Positions 53,454-64,000 of a stretch of DNA of 64,000 nt are shown piece by piece. The notes beneath the pieces were generated by a model that saw only the letters and a program-made list of their open reading frames with translations, did not search any database and was not told where the DNA came from. Position 1 is the stretch's first letter, and the number at the start of each line of letters is the position of its first letter. The translations under genes were made by a program, and so were the position numbers. The DNA comes from Paragordius varius. Its lineage: Eukaryota; Nematomorpha. The DNA lies in assembly GCA_964247055.1 (NCBI GenBank), contig OZ176051.1:13144001-13208000 (forward strand). Direction: 5' to 3'.

Positions 53454-56137
53454 ATGAAAATTTTTTGGAATCCCACAAAACGGAACAAATTAGTTTTGGC
53501 ATGCCTCCTCGTGTCTTTAACCATGATATACCTGATGTATGATTCAAATCGGTCCGTACCTCCACAGAATATAGATAAAACAATAAATGCCATTACCTCA
53601 ATGTCCACACTTTCTGGTTTTACTCAAGGGGACTATAGTCCTTCGGCCATTTATAACCGATGTATTTGGTATCAAATAAAAAATGTATTTGATATAGGAA
53701 CAAACCAAAAATATCACAGGAAAAAAGATATTAATCCCAATCAAACAGATTCTCTTAAAATATTACATGGGAAAAATAATTTAGCCAATTTTACACCCCC
53801 TAATCTTAGGGGACAAGCACAAAAATCACTTATGGAACAAATTTTACCGTCATTTTTTGAATTATTTCCAGCATATTCTATCCAAAAATATAAAGGGAAT
53901 GAGGATATCACTTGCAATAAATATAGGAAAGAAAAATCATTTTCGGATCTTGAAAATATTGATAACATTTGTTTTGTGTATGGTCAACCGGTCAACATAA
54001 GTGCTATAAAAAAAGAATAATGAATTACTCAATTATATATATTCACGAAATAATTCCGAACATGATGAATTTGGCTCAAGGTTACTCCAATACATCAGTC
54101 AAGATTACCCATTAATTGATCTTCCGTCATTTCGTTACCTGATTAATGTTCGTTATCCCGAATGCGATAAGGATAAAAAATTATTACCATTGACAAATAA
54201 ATATTTTAGGCAAAAACAAAATGATAATAACCAAACAACTTTAAACAAAAAAGAGGCCATACCTCAGATGCTAACAAAAACCGTTGGTAACAAGATATTT
54301 CAAAGTAGTTTAAAGAAACTAATAACAACAGAAGATAACATAGATAGTAACAGCAATGGTAATGAAAACCGTCTCAATCTTGTTGTGTTAATTCATTCGG
54401 CACCTAAAAATTTTATGAAACGCAAAATAATTCGTCAAACATGGGGCACCATTAAATATTTAGGACATAAGAGGGCAAATTCATCCTATAATTACCCAAG
54501 TTTGGAATCGTTAGCCCTTGAAAATAAAAATATTATCAAGAGTCATACGTTGAGCTCCTTGTTTGCAATATTGATTGGGAACATGACTTTCTTGGATATG
54601 AACGTAAGGTTAGTTTTTTTAACGGCTCGCATGCTTATAGAGGGTGAGGAATATGTCCCGGATGTAAAGTCGTACCGATCTACGACGGTACCTAACTCTA
54701 TCTTAGCCATTCAAAGGAAACAACCCATTATAAAATACGCTGAGAGTTATGACAATAAAACTATATACTCCTCGGTATTTGCAAATGTTTCAACAACACC
54801 ATCGCCGGCCAAATTTAATTATAATATGTATCAAAATAAATGAATCTATTAATAAAATAACTCAAAGATTGCTAGAAACCGAATCTCTTCAGTATGGGGA
54901 TATAGTCCAGGGGGATTTTATTGATTCGTACAAAAATTTAACATATAAAATGATAATGGGTTTTAAGTGGATAAGCGAACAGTGCCCTTATGCCGATTAT
55001 GTCCTGAAAATCGATGATGATATTTTTGTTGAAATTTTCACGGTTTTTACCATATTAAACAAATATAAGGCCATGTCACAACTGTATGCTAACCTCTTTA
55101 GAAACAGGCAAACATGCGAAGAATTTACCCATATAACACCAAAAAATATGGGTTACGTGATAGAACAAGCTAAAATATTCACCGCCAAATATATGAACAC
55201 CCAGAAAACTAAGGATGGAATTAATGGCGGCCTTACACCGGAGGATAGAGAATGGGTGTATGATAGTATCGAACCGTTTACTTATGTGGCCCAAAACTTT
55301 GCACGTAACAGAACATTTAATGAATGCGTTTCTGACGAATATCCCGTAGAAAAACGCCCATCGGTATATCAGACTTTAAATACAAATATTAGTACACACA
55401 ACAAGGCTAGCAAAACAATGTGTAATACATGCAACCTCCTCAATGAAACTATCACCTCATATTATAAGCGAAAAGGGGCTAAAAGTTGGAATCCATTATC
55501 TGGCCCTCTGCCCAACATTCATAATGGCTTCCATTACACAGACATAAATAACTTACCACAAGATTACATGGAACAAGTAATTATGTGTAATGCATGGATT
55601 AAAGTGCCAGTCCTGCGAAATGTGAGATCAAAATGGTACGTCCCTAAGGCAGAGTATCAAGCTGATACCTATGTTCCATACTGTAATGGTTGGGCCTTTA
55701 TAATTACAATTCCCGCTGCTACAAAAATATTTTTACAGGCTCCGCTTTTTCCATACTTTTGGATTGATGATGCTCATGTGACTGGAACTATTGCCAATCA
55801 TTCTGGTGTTGTGTTGCGGAGATTAAATTCTCGCTTCTCATCTGACGGTTTACGTTCAAACTATACATGGTCTCCAACAACCTCAAATGAAAACTCCATG
55901 CAGGATTACGTTGAATTCCAAGACAATCAAGCTAGTACACCTCAGATCTCAAACAATACAAATATTACTATTAATAATAGAAGTGGCCCGTTCCTATTTA
56001 CCAAACAAAAAACTACTAAACAACTAAGCTTAAATAAGATTATATTTAATACATTTAAATCAAATGATTTAGAATTCCTAACTCTACAATGGAATAAAAT
56101 TTTAAAATTTTATCAAACACACTTTCTTATACTTTAA
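53454..56137 (+). CDS. Beta-1,3-galactosyltransferase-like enzyme (GT31), three exons
   Basis: Likely a type II Golgi membrane enzyme that adds a hexose in beta-1,3 linkage to glycans. Exons 53454-53990, 54016-54827 and 54868-56137 give 872 residues. A cytoplasmic tail with TKRNK is followed by a membrane anchor at 13-29 and a lumenal stem with many N-glycosylation sites. GT31 motifs in order: LVVLIHSAPKNF and IRQTWG at about 301-325, RLVFLTA, YGDIVQGDFIDSYKNLT at 459-475, the metal-binding DDD at 499-501 in VLKIDDDIFV, YVPYCNGWAF near 716 and WIDDAHVTG near 748. Family members are usually 330-400 residues; here the stem is long and about 190 residues are inserted between the DDD motif and YVPYCNGW. 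Without the two short introns the gene would look frameshifted. Start chosen at the ATG just before the tail and anchor. Donor and acceptor sugars cannot be told. Confidence 0.85.
53991..54015 (+). other. Glycosyltransferase intron 1, 25 nt
   Basis: Begins GTCAACATAAG and ends TAAAAAAAG. Removing it joins FVYGQP to NNELLNY in phase 0 and bypasses the stop codon that follows the unspliced frame. Confidence 0.75.
54828..54867 (+). other. Glycosyltransferase intron 2, 40 nt
   Basis: Begins GTATCAAAATAAATG and ends ACTCAAAG. Removing it in phase 2 joins KFNYN to LLETESLQYGDI, leading straight into the conserved GT31 block. Confidence 0.8.
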
Positions 56138-56534
56138 AAATAAAAAACTTTAATCTAATTTATTATGTTATTTTTGATCAATAAAATGTAGTTGGGACGA
56201 GAAGTGCGAAAAAACTTTTAATATCAAGTTATTAAAGATACAACTATCGTATAATCTATTTGTGTATATATTTCGAATTCAATAAATTCTAATTATCTTA
56301 TATTCTATCACATATTAGAGTTAACGTTTATTTTGGCCATTTGATCAAGTTTTAAAGTTTTAAATCATTAATTAAGCTCGATGGATCCTTTTGATTTTAT
56401 AACAAATCCATATTTTTGCAATTTAGCCAATGCAAGTCATAAAAATTGATCGTACATTAAAAATTATATTGAAAAATACTAAGTCCTTAATATAAAACTG
56501 CGTCCGAAATCGGGGGGTCTAAAAAATTAACCTG

Positions 56535-56586
<52 letters not shown>

Positions 56587-56606
56587 TTATAGGTAAATGA
56601 ATTAGG
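56138..56606. other. 3' flank of the glycosyltransferase gene and (TA)n tract
   Basis: AATAAA-like signals occur near 56181 and 56280. TA dinucleotides at 56536-56584. Confidence 0.45.
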
Positions 56607-57366
56607 AGTTTCACGGTGTTTTTGGTTTTGGTCCTTATTGATTTAAGAAAGTTATATACACTTTTGTGGTAGGTGGGGCTCTGTCAGAAAATGGTTAAAT
56701 TTGCGCACATTTTAAATTTTTATAAAAGCTAAAAGCTTAATTCCAAAAAATATCACAAAAATATATTTTACACCATATGAAAAAAATAATATTTTTAAAA
56801 TACTTTAATTTTTAGATATGGGGTCCGAAATTCCCAAATTTATTACCCTTTAAAATGGTCTTGTCCTCTAAAATTAAACGAAAAAAACGCCGGAATCGCG
56901 TCATAAAAATTTTTAAGATATGCTAAATTTTGATTTAATTAAAATATTTTTAACAAAATGCATACCTTTTTCAAAAATTTAATTTTTAGAAAAATTTTGT
57001 TGAACGTACTTCACACTCTTTTGAGGCATGAAACGGTTTAAAAACGCTTTAAGATATAATAAAACACTTTTTTATATAATTTGTTGATGCTAAATTTTTG
57101 CCTTTATTTAAGAGGGTAGTCCAGTTTAAAAGAGCGTAAAAACTTGTGACTTTCGCACATATATAAAAATTAAAATTTTTTGAAAATATTGGTTTGTTTT
57201 AACATGTATATTATTATATATTTTAGTCATATTTTTGGTGAGCCTCTAGCTTTCTCCAAAAAAATTATCTAGGAAGTAGGCTTTGCTATTTTTTGATATG
57301 CTCCTACCACAAAAGTTTAAATAATTTTAAATAAATCGTAATGACCAAAACCAAAACCACCATTCC
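56607..57366. mobile_element. Inverted-repeat element (family D)
   Basis: GGTTTTGGTCCTTATTGATT and ACTTTTGTGGTAGG at the left recur inverted at the right (CCTACCACAAAAGT near 57303, AATGACCAAAACCAAAACC near 57340). About 760 bp. The interior resembles 31480-31720 and 58930-59040. Confidence 0.65.
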
Positions 57367-57398
57367 TGATAGATTTTCCTATCAGATTATATATATAC

Positions 57399-58175
57399 AA
57401 TTTACACTTCAAGAGTGTCCTTGAACAATTCAAGTTGGTCCTTGAACAATTCAAGTTGGTCCTTGAACAGTTCAAGTTGGTCCTTGAACAATTCAAGTTG
57501 GTCCTTGAACAATTCAAGTTGGTCCTTGAACAGTTCAAGTTGGTCCTTGAACAGTTCAAGTTGGTCCTTAAAATTTATAAATTTTGATTTAATCATAATT
57601 TTTGCATTTATTTTTTTATTTAATTATTTATTAACCTAATTTTCTTTATTTATTATATATTTATTCATTTAAAAATAAATTTTTTTATTGAAAAACCACT
57701 TTTTTTGTTTAAAACTATTTTTTTTTCAATTGAACAAAATTATTGACTTTTAAATGTTTTTTAATGAAAAATTTTAATTAATAACCCAGAAAACTTATAT
57801 ATATTTTCATTTCGTGTTAAAATCTTATAAATATCTAAATTTATTTTGAGAAATTAATAAAGATATACGGTTTTTCAAAGATTAAAAGTTGATATCGATT
57901 TAAAATTTATGTTAAATAATAGAAAATAGGTTAAAAACAATAAAATAGACGAATTATTTTCGATTTAATTGATAAAAGTTAAAAACAAAAACAAAAAAGT
58001 TAAAGGACCAACTTGAATTGTTCAAGGACCAACTTGAATTGTTCAAGGACCAACTTGAACTGTTCAAGGACCAACTTGAATTGTTCAAGGACCAACTTGA
58101 ACTGTTCAAGGACCAACTTGAATTGTTCAAGGACCAACTTGAATTGTTCAAGGACACTCTTGAAGTGTAAATGGT
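57399..58175. mobile_element. Family A foldback element, copy 3 (best preserved)
   Basis: Ends CAATTTACACTTCAAGAGTG and GAAGTGTAAATGG beside TA tracts. The left arm (57414-57568) and right arm (58001-58160) each hold about seven nearly identical 21-bp units (TTGAACAATTCAAGTTGGTC and its complement). Single-unit variation, ATT against AGT in the spacer, alternates along the arms. The AT-rich centre of about 430 bp is partly palindromic. Near-identity of units suggests recent origin or ongoing homogenisation. Confidence 0.85.
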
Positions 58176-58339
58176 ATATATATATATATATATTTCATCA
58201 GCTCAATTTTTGTATCACTGTATAATAGCCCTTTTTTGTCAATTAATTTTTAATTTATCAAATCGAAAATATATGTTGAATCTTTACATATGAAATATAA
58301 TTAAGAGTAGAGCGAAAACTAATAATTTCGATTTTTGGC

Positions 58340-58815
58340 CAGGCTTGTTTAAATTTATTTTTTTAAAAAATATATAATAAATCGAAACCATGGTAATAGT
58401 TGCACTCATTTTTAATGTACCGAAATATAAAGCAAAAAATTAAAAATATTTGTTATTACTTATTTAGAGGTACAACCTAAAGGTAAATTTTTACTAACAT
58501 GATATGTCTGCATAAGCTAAATACATAATGTAAAATATACCACTTTTTCTGATAAATGTTAAATGTGACTATAAAAATTTAAAATTAGTTTTGGGCTGAA
58601 AATCAAATATAAACGATATTTTGTAAAATGATGTCAAATAAAAATAGCGTCCCTGTAGTTTGCGGAACTTTGTTCCCAAAACTAAATTTTATTTAGATAC
58701 TATGGCTTATTTATATATTTTTTTGATATGAGCAAAATCAAACTGGAACCGTTTCTTTCGGAAGTTTTTTAAAAATATCAACTTAAATATGTCCAGGGTA
58801 TCCTATTAGAATCGA
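58340..58815 (+). mobile_element. Family M MITE, copy 4 (truncated or diverged)
   Basis: ATCGAAACCATGGTAATAGT, AACATGATATGTCTGCATA and GGAACCGTTTCTTTCGG match the other copies in order; the left inverted repeat is not clear. Confidence 0.65.
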
Positions 58816-59113
58816 AGTTATAATTATAATTAGTACAAAAAAATAACCAGATAATATATATATAGATAGATATAGCATGGATATAATTCCCGTGTAAAAT
58901 ACCGCATAAGGATTTATATGGTACTTTTAGTTTGGGGCCTTGTTGTAAGAAAGTTATAATTGCTCTATAAAAGTCACAAAGCTACACACATTTTATCATT
59001 CACAGACCCTTAAAATAGCGTCACTGTTACAAAAATATTTTAAGACGAAGAAATTAAAATTTTTTTAATATAGTATATAAATAAATATTAATTTAATATA
59101 TCAATATTATATA

Positions 59114-61700
59114 CCATAACCACCTATTTCCCAGAAAAAAAGTTTTCCCAGACAATCGAAACATTTTCCCAGTCAATCGAATTTTTCCCAATCAATCGAA
59201 ACGAATTCCCAGTCTATCAAAACATTTTCTTAGTCAATAACAACATTTCCCAGTCAATAAAAACGGTTTATTAGATGATAAACATCCAAACAAGATATAA
59301 AAATAACTTTTATGAGCATATCAATAGGGTAAAACTTTTATAAAAACAAAATTATTGAGTGAAATTTTTCTAATCTATGCCAATACACAATCATTATTGA
59401 CTTATAAGTTTTTTGGTAACTTAATGAATATTTTATGGTTTTTGAGATGTTTTTTAAAAAAAAATTATCAGATTTTTCATACTTTTTCATTAATGTTCGG
59501 TAAAAATATTTCTAGTTTCATATAAAATAATAAAACTTTTAAAGAAATACAATTTACTCTATTTGGTCATGTAAAACGCTTTAAATTGGTTTTTAATATA
59601 AGTTTGTTGATATAAATACTGGAAAAAAATTTCTAAACAAAAAATATTTTTAAGTGAAAAAAGTTAAAATAAAATATTCAATAAAAAATAATATCCAATT
59701 AAAAGATAAACATATTTTATAAATTAAGGTAAAGGTTCAGATTAAAAAACTAATTTGAAGTATGACAAAATTGAGATGCAAATGGTGAATTTTTTTTATA
59801 GTCTCATCCGATACTGTAGATATTCTTAATTACCGAAAAATATTAATGCGAATCGATTTCAATTGGTAAAATAAAAAAATATATTTTTTATATCAAAAAC
59901 CATAAAATACTCATTTTAATAAAATATAACTTTTAAATAATTCATTAATGATTGTGTATGCATTTATAGAAAAAATTAATATGCCTTTGATAAACTATAA
60001 TGATAAAAAGTCATTTTATATCTTTTTTTGATGTTATCTCATCTATATATTTATAAAAATGGAAGATGCCGGCTTTGTGATCTGGTACAGGAAAACCGGT
60101 GGACCCATTCAAATCCAAATAGCGAAAAATAAGCATTAATGAATGCCCCGACAATAGCTTCGACCTTTTTTTGATTTAGGCCCCCAGTTCAGGCCTACCC
60201 CGTGTAAAAAATGGGTTTTTGAAAACAGAAGTCCACAAAAATCGTGTTTTTGAGACATTATTTCGGAGAACGTGCTGGACCATTTGATTTCAGATATAAT
60301 TTTTGTTTACTTATTTTCGACTGCGCCGAACATAGTCGTCTCACTTTTTTAATTTAGGCCCTCTTTTTACCCGCTCCCCCGTAAAATGCCATTTTTTTCA
60401 AAAAACAAAGCTCACAAAATAATTTTTTTGAATCTATTTTTCCTCAAAGGTACGTAAAAATTAACAAGGATTCTATGTATTCCCTGTTAAAAGGCAATAA
60501 TTTTAGTCAAGCGCTTCTTTGATGATAGCTGCTGGATAAGAAGCTACCCGCAAAAAACTGATCCGTCATGTGGCTTTGTGATCTGGTACCCGGTGGACCC
60601 ATTCAAATCCAAATAGCGAAAAATAAGCATTAATGAATGCCCCGACAATAGCTTCGCCCTTTTTTTGAATTAGGCCCCCAGTTCAGGCCTACCCCGTGTA
60701 AAAAATGGGTTTTTTTGAAAACAGAAGTCCACAAAAATCGTGTTTTTGAGACATTTTTTCGGAGAACGTGTTGGACCATTCGATTTCAGATATAATTTTT
60801 GTTTAATTATTTTCGATTGCGCCGAACATAGTCGTCTCACTTTTTTAATTTAGGCCCTCTTTTTACCCGCTCCCCCGTAAAATGCCATTTTTTTCAAAAA
60901 ACAAAGCTCACAAAATAATTTTTTTGAATTTATTTTTCCTCAAAGGTACGTAAAAATTAACAAGGATTCTACGTATTCCCTGTTAAAAGGCAATAATTTT
61001 AGTCAAGCGCTTCTTTGATGATAGCTGCTGGATAAGAAGCTACCCGCGAAAAACTGATCCGTCATGTGGCTTTGTGATCTGGTACCGGAAAACCGGTAGA
61101 CCCATTCAAATCCAAATAGCGAAAAATAAGTATTAATGAATGCCCCGACAATAGCTTCGCCCTTTTTTTGAATTAGGCCCCGAGTTCAGGCCTACCCCGT
61201 GTAAAAAATGGGTTTTTTTGAAAACAGAAGTCCACAAAAATCGTGTTTTTGAGACATTTTTTCGGAGAACGTGTTGGACCATTCGATTTCAGATATAATT
61301 TTTGTTTACTTATTTTCGACTGCGCCGAACATAGTCGAGTCACTTTTTTGAGGCTCTCTTTTTACCCGCTCCCCCGTAAAATGCCATTTATTTCAAAAAA
61401 CAAAGTCCACTAATTTTTTAAATCTATTTTTCCCCCAAGTAAACAAATCAGTATGAATGCACGGTTTTAAAATTCCTATGAGATCATAGCTATTAATTAA
61501 TGTTTCAAATAATTATATATGTGGATCATTTTATTGTACATTTTTTCAAATAGCCCCTCCCAGAAGTCCGAAGGGCCTCCTAGGGCTGCGCAGCAGCACG
61601 AGATTTACGCTAGTTTTATTATAAAATGTTTTTATTGACTGGGAAAATGTTTCGATTGCTTGGGATAGCGTTTCAACTGACTGGGCCATTTTTGAATGGA
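59114..61700. mobile_element. Family C foldback element split by a Helitron
   Basis: The left end (59128-59265) has about six units of roughly 22 bp reading CCCAGTCAATCGAAACATTT. The right end (61628-61690) has about three in inverse orientation (TTGACTGGGAAAATG). The inner arms match inverted: CAATCATTATTGACTTA near 59388 with the complement near 59945, and CATAAAATATTC-type blocks. At 60041 the right arm is interrupted and it continues at 61614, which is exactly the extent of the Helitron. Confidence 0.75.
60042..61613 (+). mobile_element. Non-autonomous Helitron with internal tandem repeats
   Basis: Starts TCTATATATTTATAAAAATG at 60042 after an A. Ends CTAG at 61610-61613 followed by T, with the palindrome GCTGCGCAGC 15 bases upstream, matching the 3' hairpin and CTRR end of Helitrons. 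It was inserted between A and T without target duplication. The interior is about 2.7 copies of a unit of roughly 500 bp starting GGCTTTGTGATCTGGTAC at 60071, 60573 and 61068 (periods 502 and 495), almost identical to one another. No Rep/helicase is encoded. Confidence 0.8.
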
Positions 61701-62098
61701 AGGATAAAAAAGATGAATATACTCCGAAGAAAATATAAATATGGAAATACAATTAACATTTAATATAGATTAAAATAAAAAGTTACATTATGTATATTAA
61801 CGAATTCAATATTTTATCTTTATGCAATTATGTGTGTTCAGTTAAACAAAAAACTTATGTTCAAGTATAAAAATGATCGTTCACTAAGTTGTTTTACCTA
61901 TTGTAAAACGTATTTCCAAATAATAAATAAACACCTTTTTGGTTTAAAAATATCGTTAAAATGAGAAACAATATGATTTATTAAAATTGATATTATCCCA
62001 ATGTGGCGGATTATACAGATAGTAGGGCCATACCCGGGGGTACTAAAAAAGCGCTAATAAATTTTTGTGTCTTGCTAGGGATACCTAAAGTAACTAGG

Positions 62099-62134
<36 letters not shown>

Positions 62135-63172
62135 GTTATAGTCTCTTTTTTCCTTTTTTATTAAAGGGTAACCTAAATTTTCTACTAGGTTATTTATATA
62201 CAAGCACAAAATAGGATATTGATAAATATGAAATATAAATATTCAATAATATTTTGATTCAAGCCTTACGTGATTTAAGCGAGTTACTTTGACTTTTGGC
62301 CGATCGTTCTATATCAAAAAATCCCAAAATCAATGCAAATTTTACTATATAAATATATAATAGATATGTTTGATGAAAGCTAGATACTTCCTTGCAAAAA
62401 CAAAATACGTTGCCTAAGCAAAGTCTGCTTTTAGATAAGATGAAACCGTTTTTGATGTCCGAATCTAGCATAGTTAACTATTATTGGGCAATTGACAATT
62501 TCCCCTTATATTAAGAAAACTAGCCCATGAAAATTAGATACCATTGCAACACACACATCAACTTTTGAAATATGGCTTTGATTTATGTATAGTTTATATA
62601 TTGAAAGGGAGCAGCTTTCATAAAAATTTATTTAATAATATGCGCTAATTTTGCCTTTTTTTAATGCAATTAGCAGAAAAATAAAACTATATTCTCAAAT
62701 GACTAGAAGGCCTTAAAACAAAAAAACCATTAGACTGTTTATAATATATATATACATTCAAGATTTTCTTCTGTGCGCTGCGTATATTAAAATAATTTTT
62801 ACATCTGAGCCTTTAAAACCATCATAATTAAGAATTGATCTTACTAATACTAATATATATTTTACACAATAAAATTTTTTGCCTGATAATTTATAATTTT
62901 ATTCTTAAAGGTAAAATATAATATCTATGTTATGAACTTTCAAATTGTATTTTAACCAATAATTTAAGATTGTGGCACATGATTACAAAGAATTAAGCTA
63001 AAATGTTTCCGGTATATAGTTTTAATGCTTTATTATTATTGACTTTACAATAAGCCATTGTCTCAAAGGAACAATAATCGCATGAAAATTAAAAATTATT
63101 GATCTCGTGTTAATGTTTTTTAATCAATAATTTTTATCCAAATATTGAATTTTCTCGTCCATATATAATCAT
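61701..63172. other. Intergenic DNA
   Basis: 62000-62100 resembles one unit of the Helitron-related repeat (GGGATACCTAAAGTAACT). 62106-62131 is (TA)n, and 62140-62170 matches the tail of the SINE at 11246. The rest is AT-rich with no gene. Confidence 0.4.
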
Positions 63173-63986
63173 ATGATACCCGAATTTACCATCACTAAAC
63201 CCGAGGAATTTGTTAAAACATTAAACATTACAGAATGGATTAAAAAAGCCAAACTTTCTGAATGGCAAAAAATCGAAAGCGATTTGATAAGGTTTCACGA
63301 AAATTTTAGGAAAATGTCAAGAATAACGGACCATATTGATGGCGAAAAATTGCGTAAAGATATTGGCCATATTTTATCCCAAACAGACAAAGTATGCTTT
63401 TGAGTGTTGTAATAGCATCCGAACATTAATTTTTAAATAATATGTTTTATATGAATTATATATCTTTAATAAATTCTTATTTCACCTCAGTAAGTCTGAT
63501 ACTTCCAATATTTTAATATATGTTAAGATGCATAAATTTATTGATAATTTAATTAAAAAAACACAAAAGTAAAGATAATATAAGAAGCAACAAGCTTAAA
63601 AGTTTTGGGTTCAATATTGGGGTTATAAATTCTATCAATTGTTCAATAGGCAAATTAAGTGACAAACTATGTAAATTCCCATTTAATTATCAATTGGTTG
63701 TTAAAACTTATTAAAAATTGATGATCTTGACTCATTTTATTTAGTTACATGGTATATCTAATAATTGTGATAATAGCTTATGACCGCAAATAACTAAACA
63801 TTTATAAGTGTGAGACCGGTTGTTAAATGTCGAAAACCCTATTCTAATTCCAACTACTCTAGAATATATCATTTTATATTATAGAGTTCCAAACAAAACC
63901 TCTTACATTTTGGCCTTAGGGATAACAAAACTAACATTGTGGAAATTTTGATGGATTTTAACGTGGATGTTAATACAACCGATAAG
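63173..63986 (+). CDS. Ankyrin-repeat protein, 5' part, runs past the window
   Basis: Two exons are visible: 63173-63391 (73 residues, opening MIPEFTITKPEEF) and 63885-63986 (34 residues). The first is polar and looks helical, with KLSEWQKIESDLIRF. The second reads NLLHFGLRDNKTNIVEILMD then FNVDVNTTDK, a good ankyrin repeat (consensus T-P-L-H and GADVN positions). The junction is phase 0 (GACAAA|GTATGC to TATTATAG|AGTTCC), and a donor AAG|GTATTC follows. Protein family beyond the repeat is not recognised; the intron is 493 nt. Confidence 0.65.
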
Positions 63987-64000
63987 GTATTCGATTTTTT

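Noticed and set aside
57317-58225. Open frames with perfect 7-residue repeats (FKDQLEL, NCSRTNL, NNSSWSL types), also at 3350-3568, 39234-39438 and 43847-44068
   Set aside because: They come from a 21-bp tandem unit that lacks stops in several frames on both strands. Different frames of the same DNA are equally open, there are no gene signals, and the units are arms of foldback elements.

Overview
The window is very AT-rich eukaryotic DNA, almost certainly from an animal. It carries a seven-transmembrane receptor of the rhodopsin class, a Golgi beta-1,3-galactosyltransferase-like enzyme, an ankyrin-repeat gene and the replication helicase subunit MCM7. All of these are split by GT-AG introns. 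Around and inside them lie many mobile elements: Ty3/gypsy, hAT, Helitron, LINE, SINE and numerous foldback or hairpin elements. I cannot name the species. A useful clue is intron size. Several introns are only 23, 25, 25, 40 and 59 nt, while neighbouring introns in the same genes reach 3.4 kb or about 10 kb. Introns this small are rare in animals; dicyemid mesozoans are one known case, but I cannot show that this is one.

Layout. 1-16880 has no recognisable host gene. It holds a short hairpin element, one copy of a TIR-bearing MITE (family M), a foldback element of family A, a long degenerate array of about 160-bp units related to a Helitron (about 5040-6700), a 1.25-kb hairpin (family F), and a second F copy broken up by a SINE, a decayed hAT transposon and a Helitron (8569-12859). 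16882-28195 is one minus-strand receptor gene whose two exons are about 10 kb apart. Its intron contains a whole but broken Ty3/gypsy element (18838-23139), a third F hairpin, another 1.5-kb palindrome and a possible hAT fragment. 28200-33800 is intergenic, with a family M copy and a decayed LINE reverse transcriptase.

33828-49082 is a complete, apparently intact MCM7 gene of 16 exons encoding 773 residues. Its introns are loaded with foldback elements, (TA)n tracts, a 1.85-kb palindrome, a small hAT and a degenerate duplicate of the end of exon 5. 49083-53453 is intergenic with hAT-type elements. 53454-56137 is a three-exon glycosyltransferase gene of 872 residues whose reading frame is restored by introns of 25 and 40 nt. 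56500-61700 is dense with foldback elements, including one split by a Helitron that carries about 2.7 internal repeats of about 500 bp. 63173 to the window end is the start of an ankyrin-repeat gene.

The host genes do not form a pathway and appear to be ordinary neighbours. The most unusual content is a group of foldback elements whose inverted arms are 21-22 bp tandem repeats. Two sub-families share one terminal motif and sit at TA dinucleotide tracts, and two copies end within 20-30 bp of MCM7 splice acceptors.
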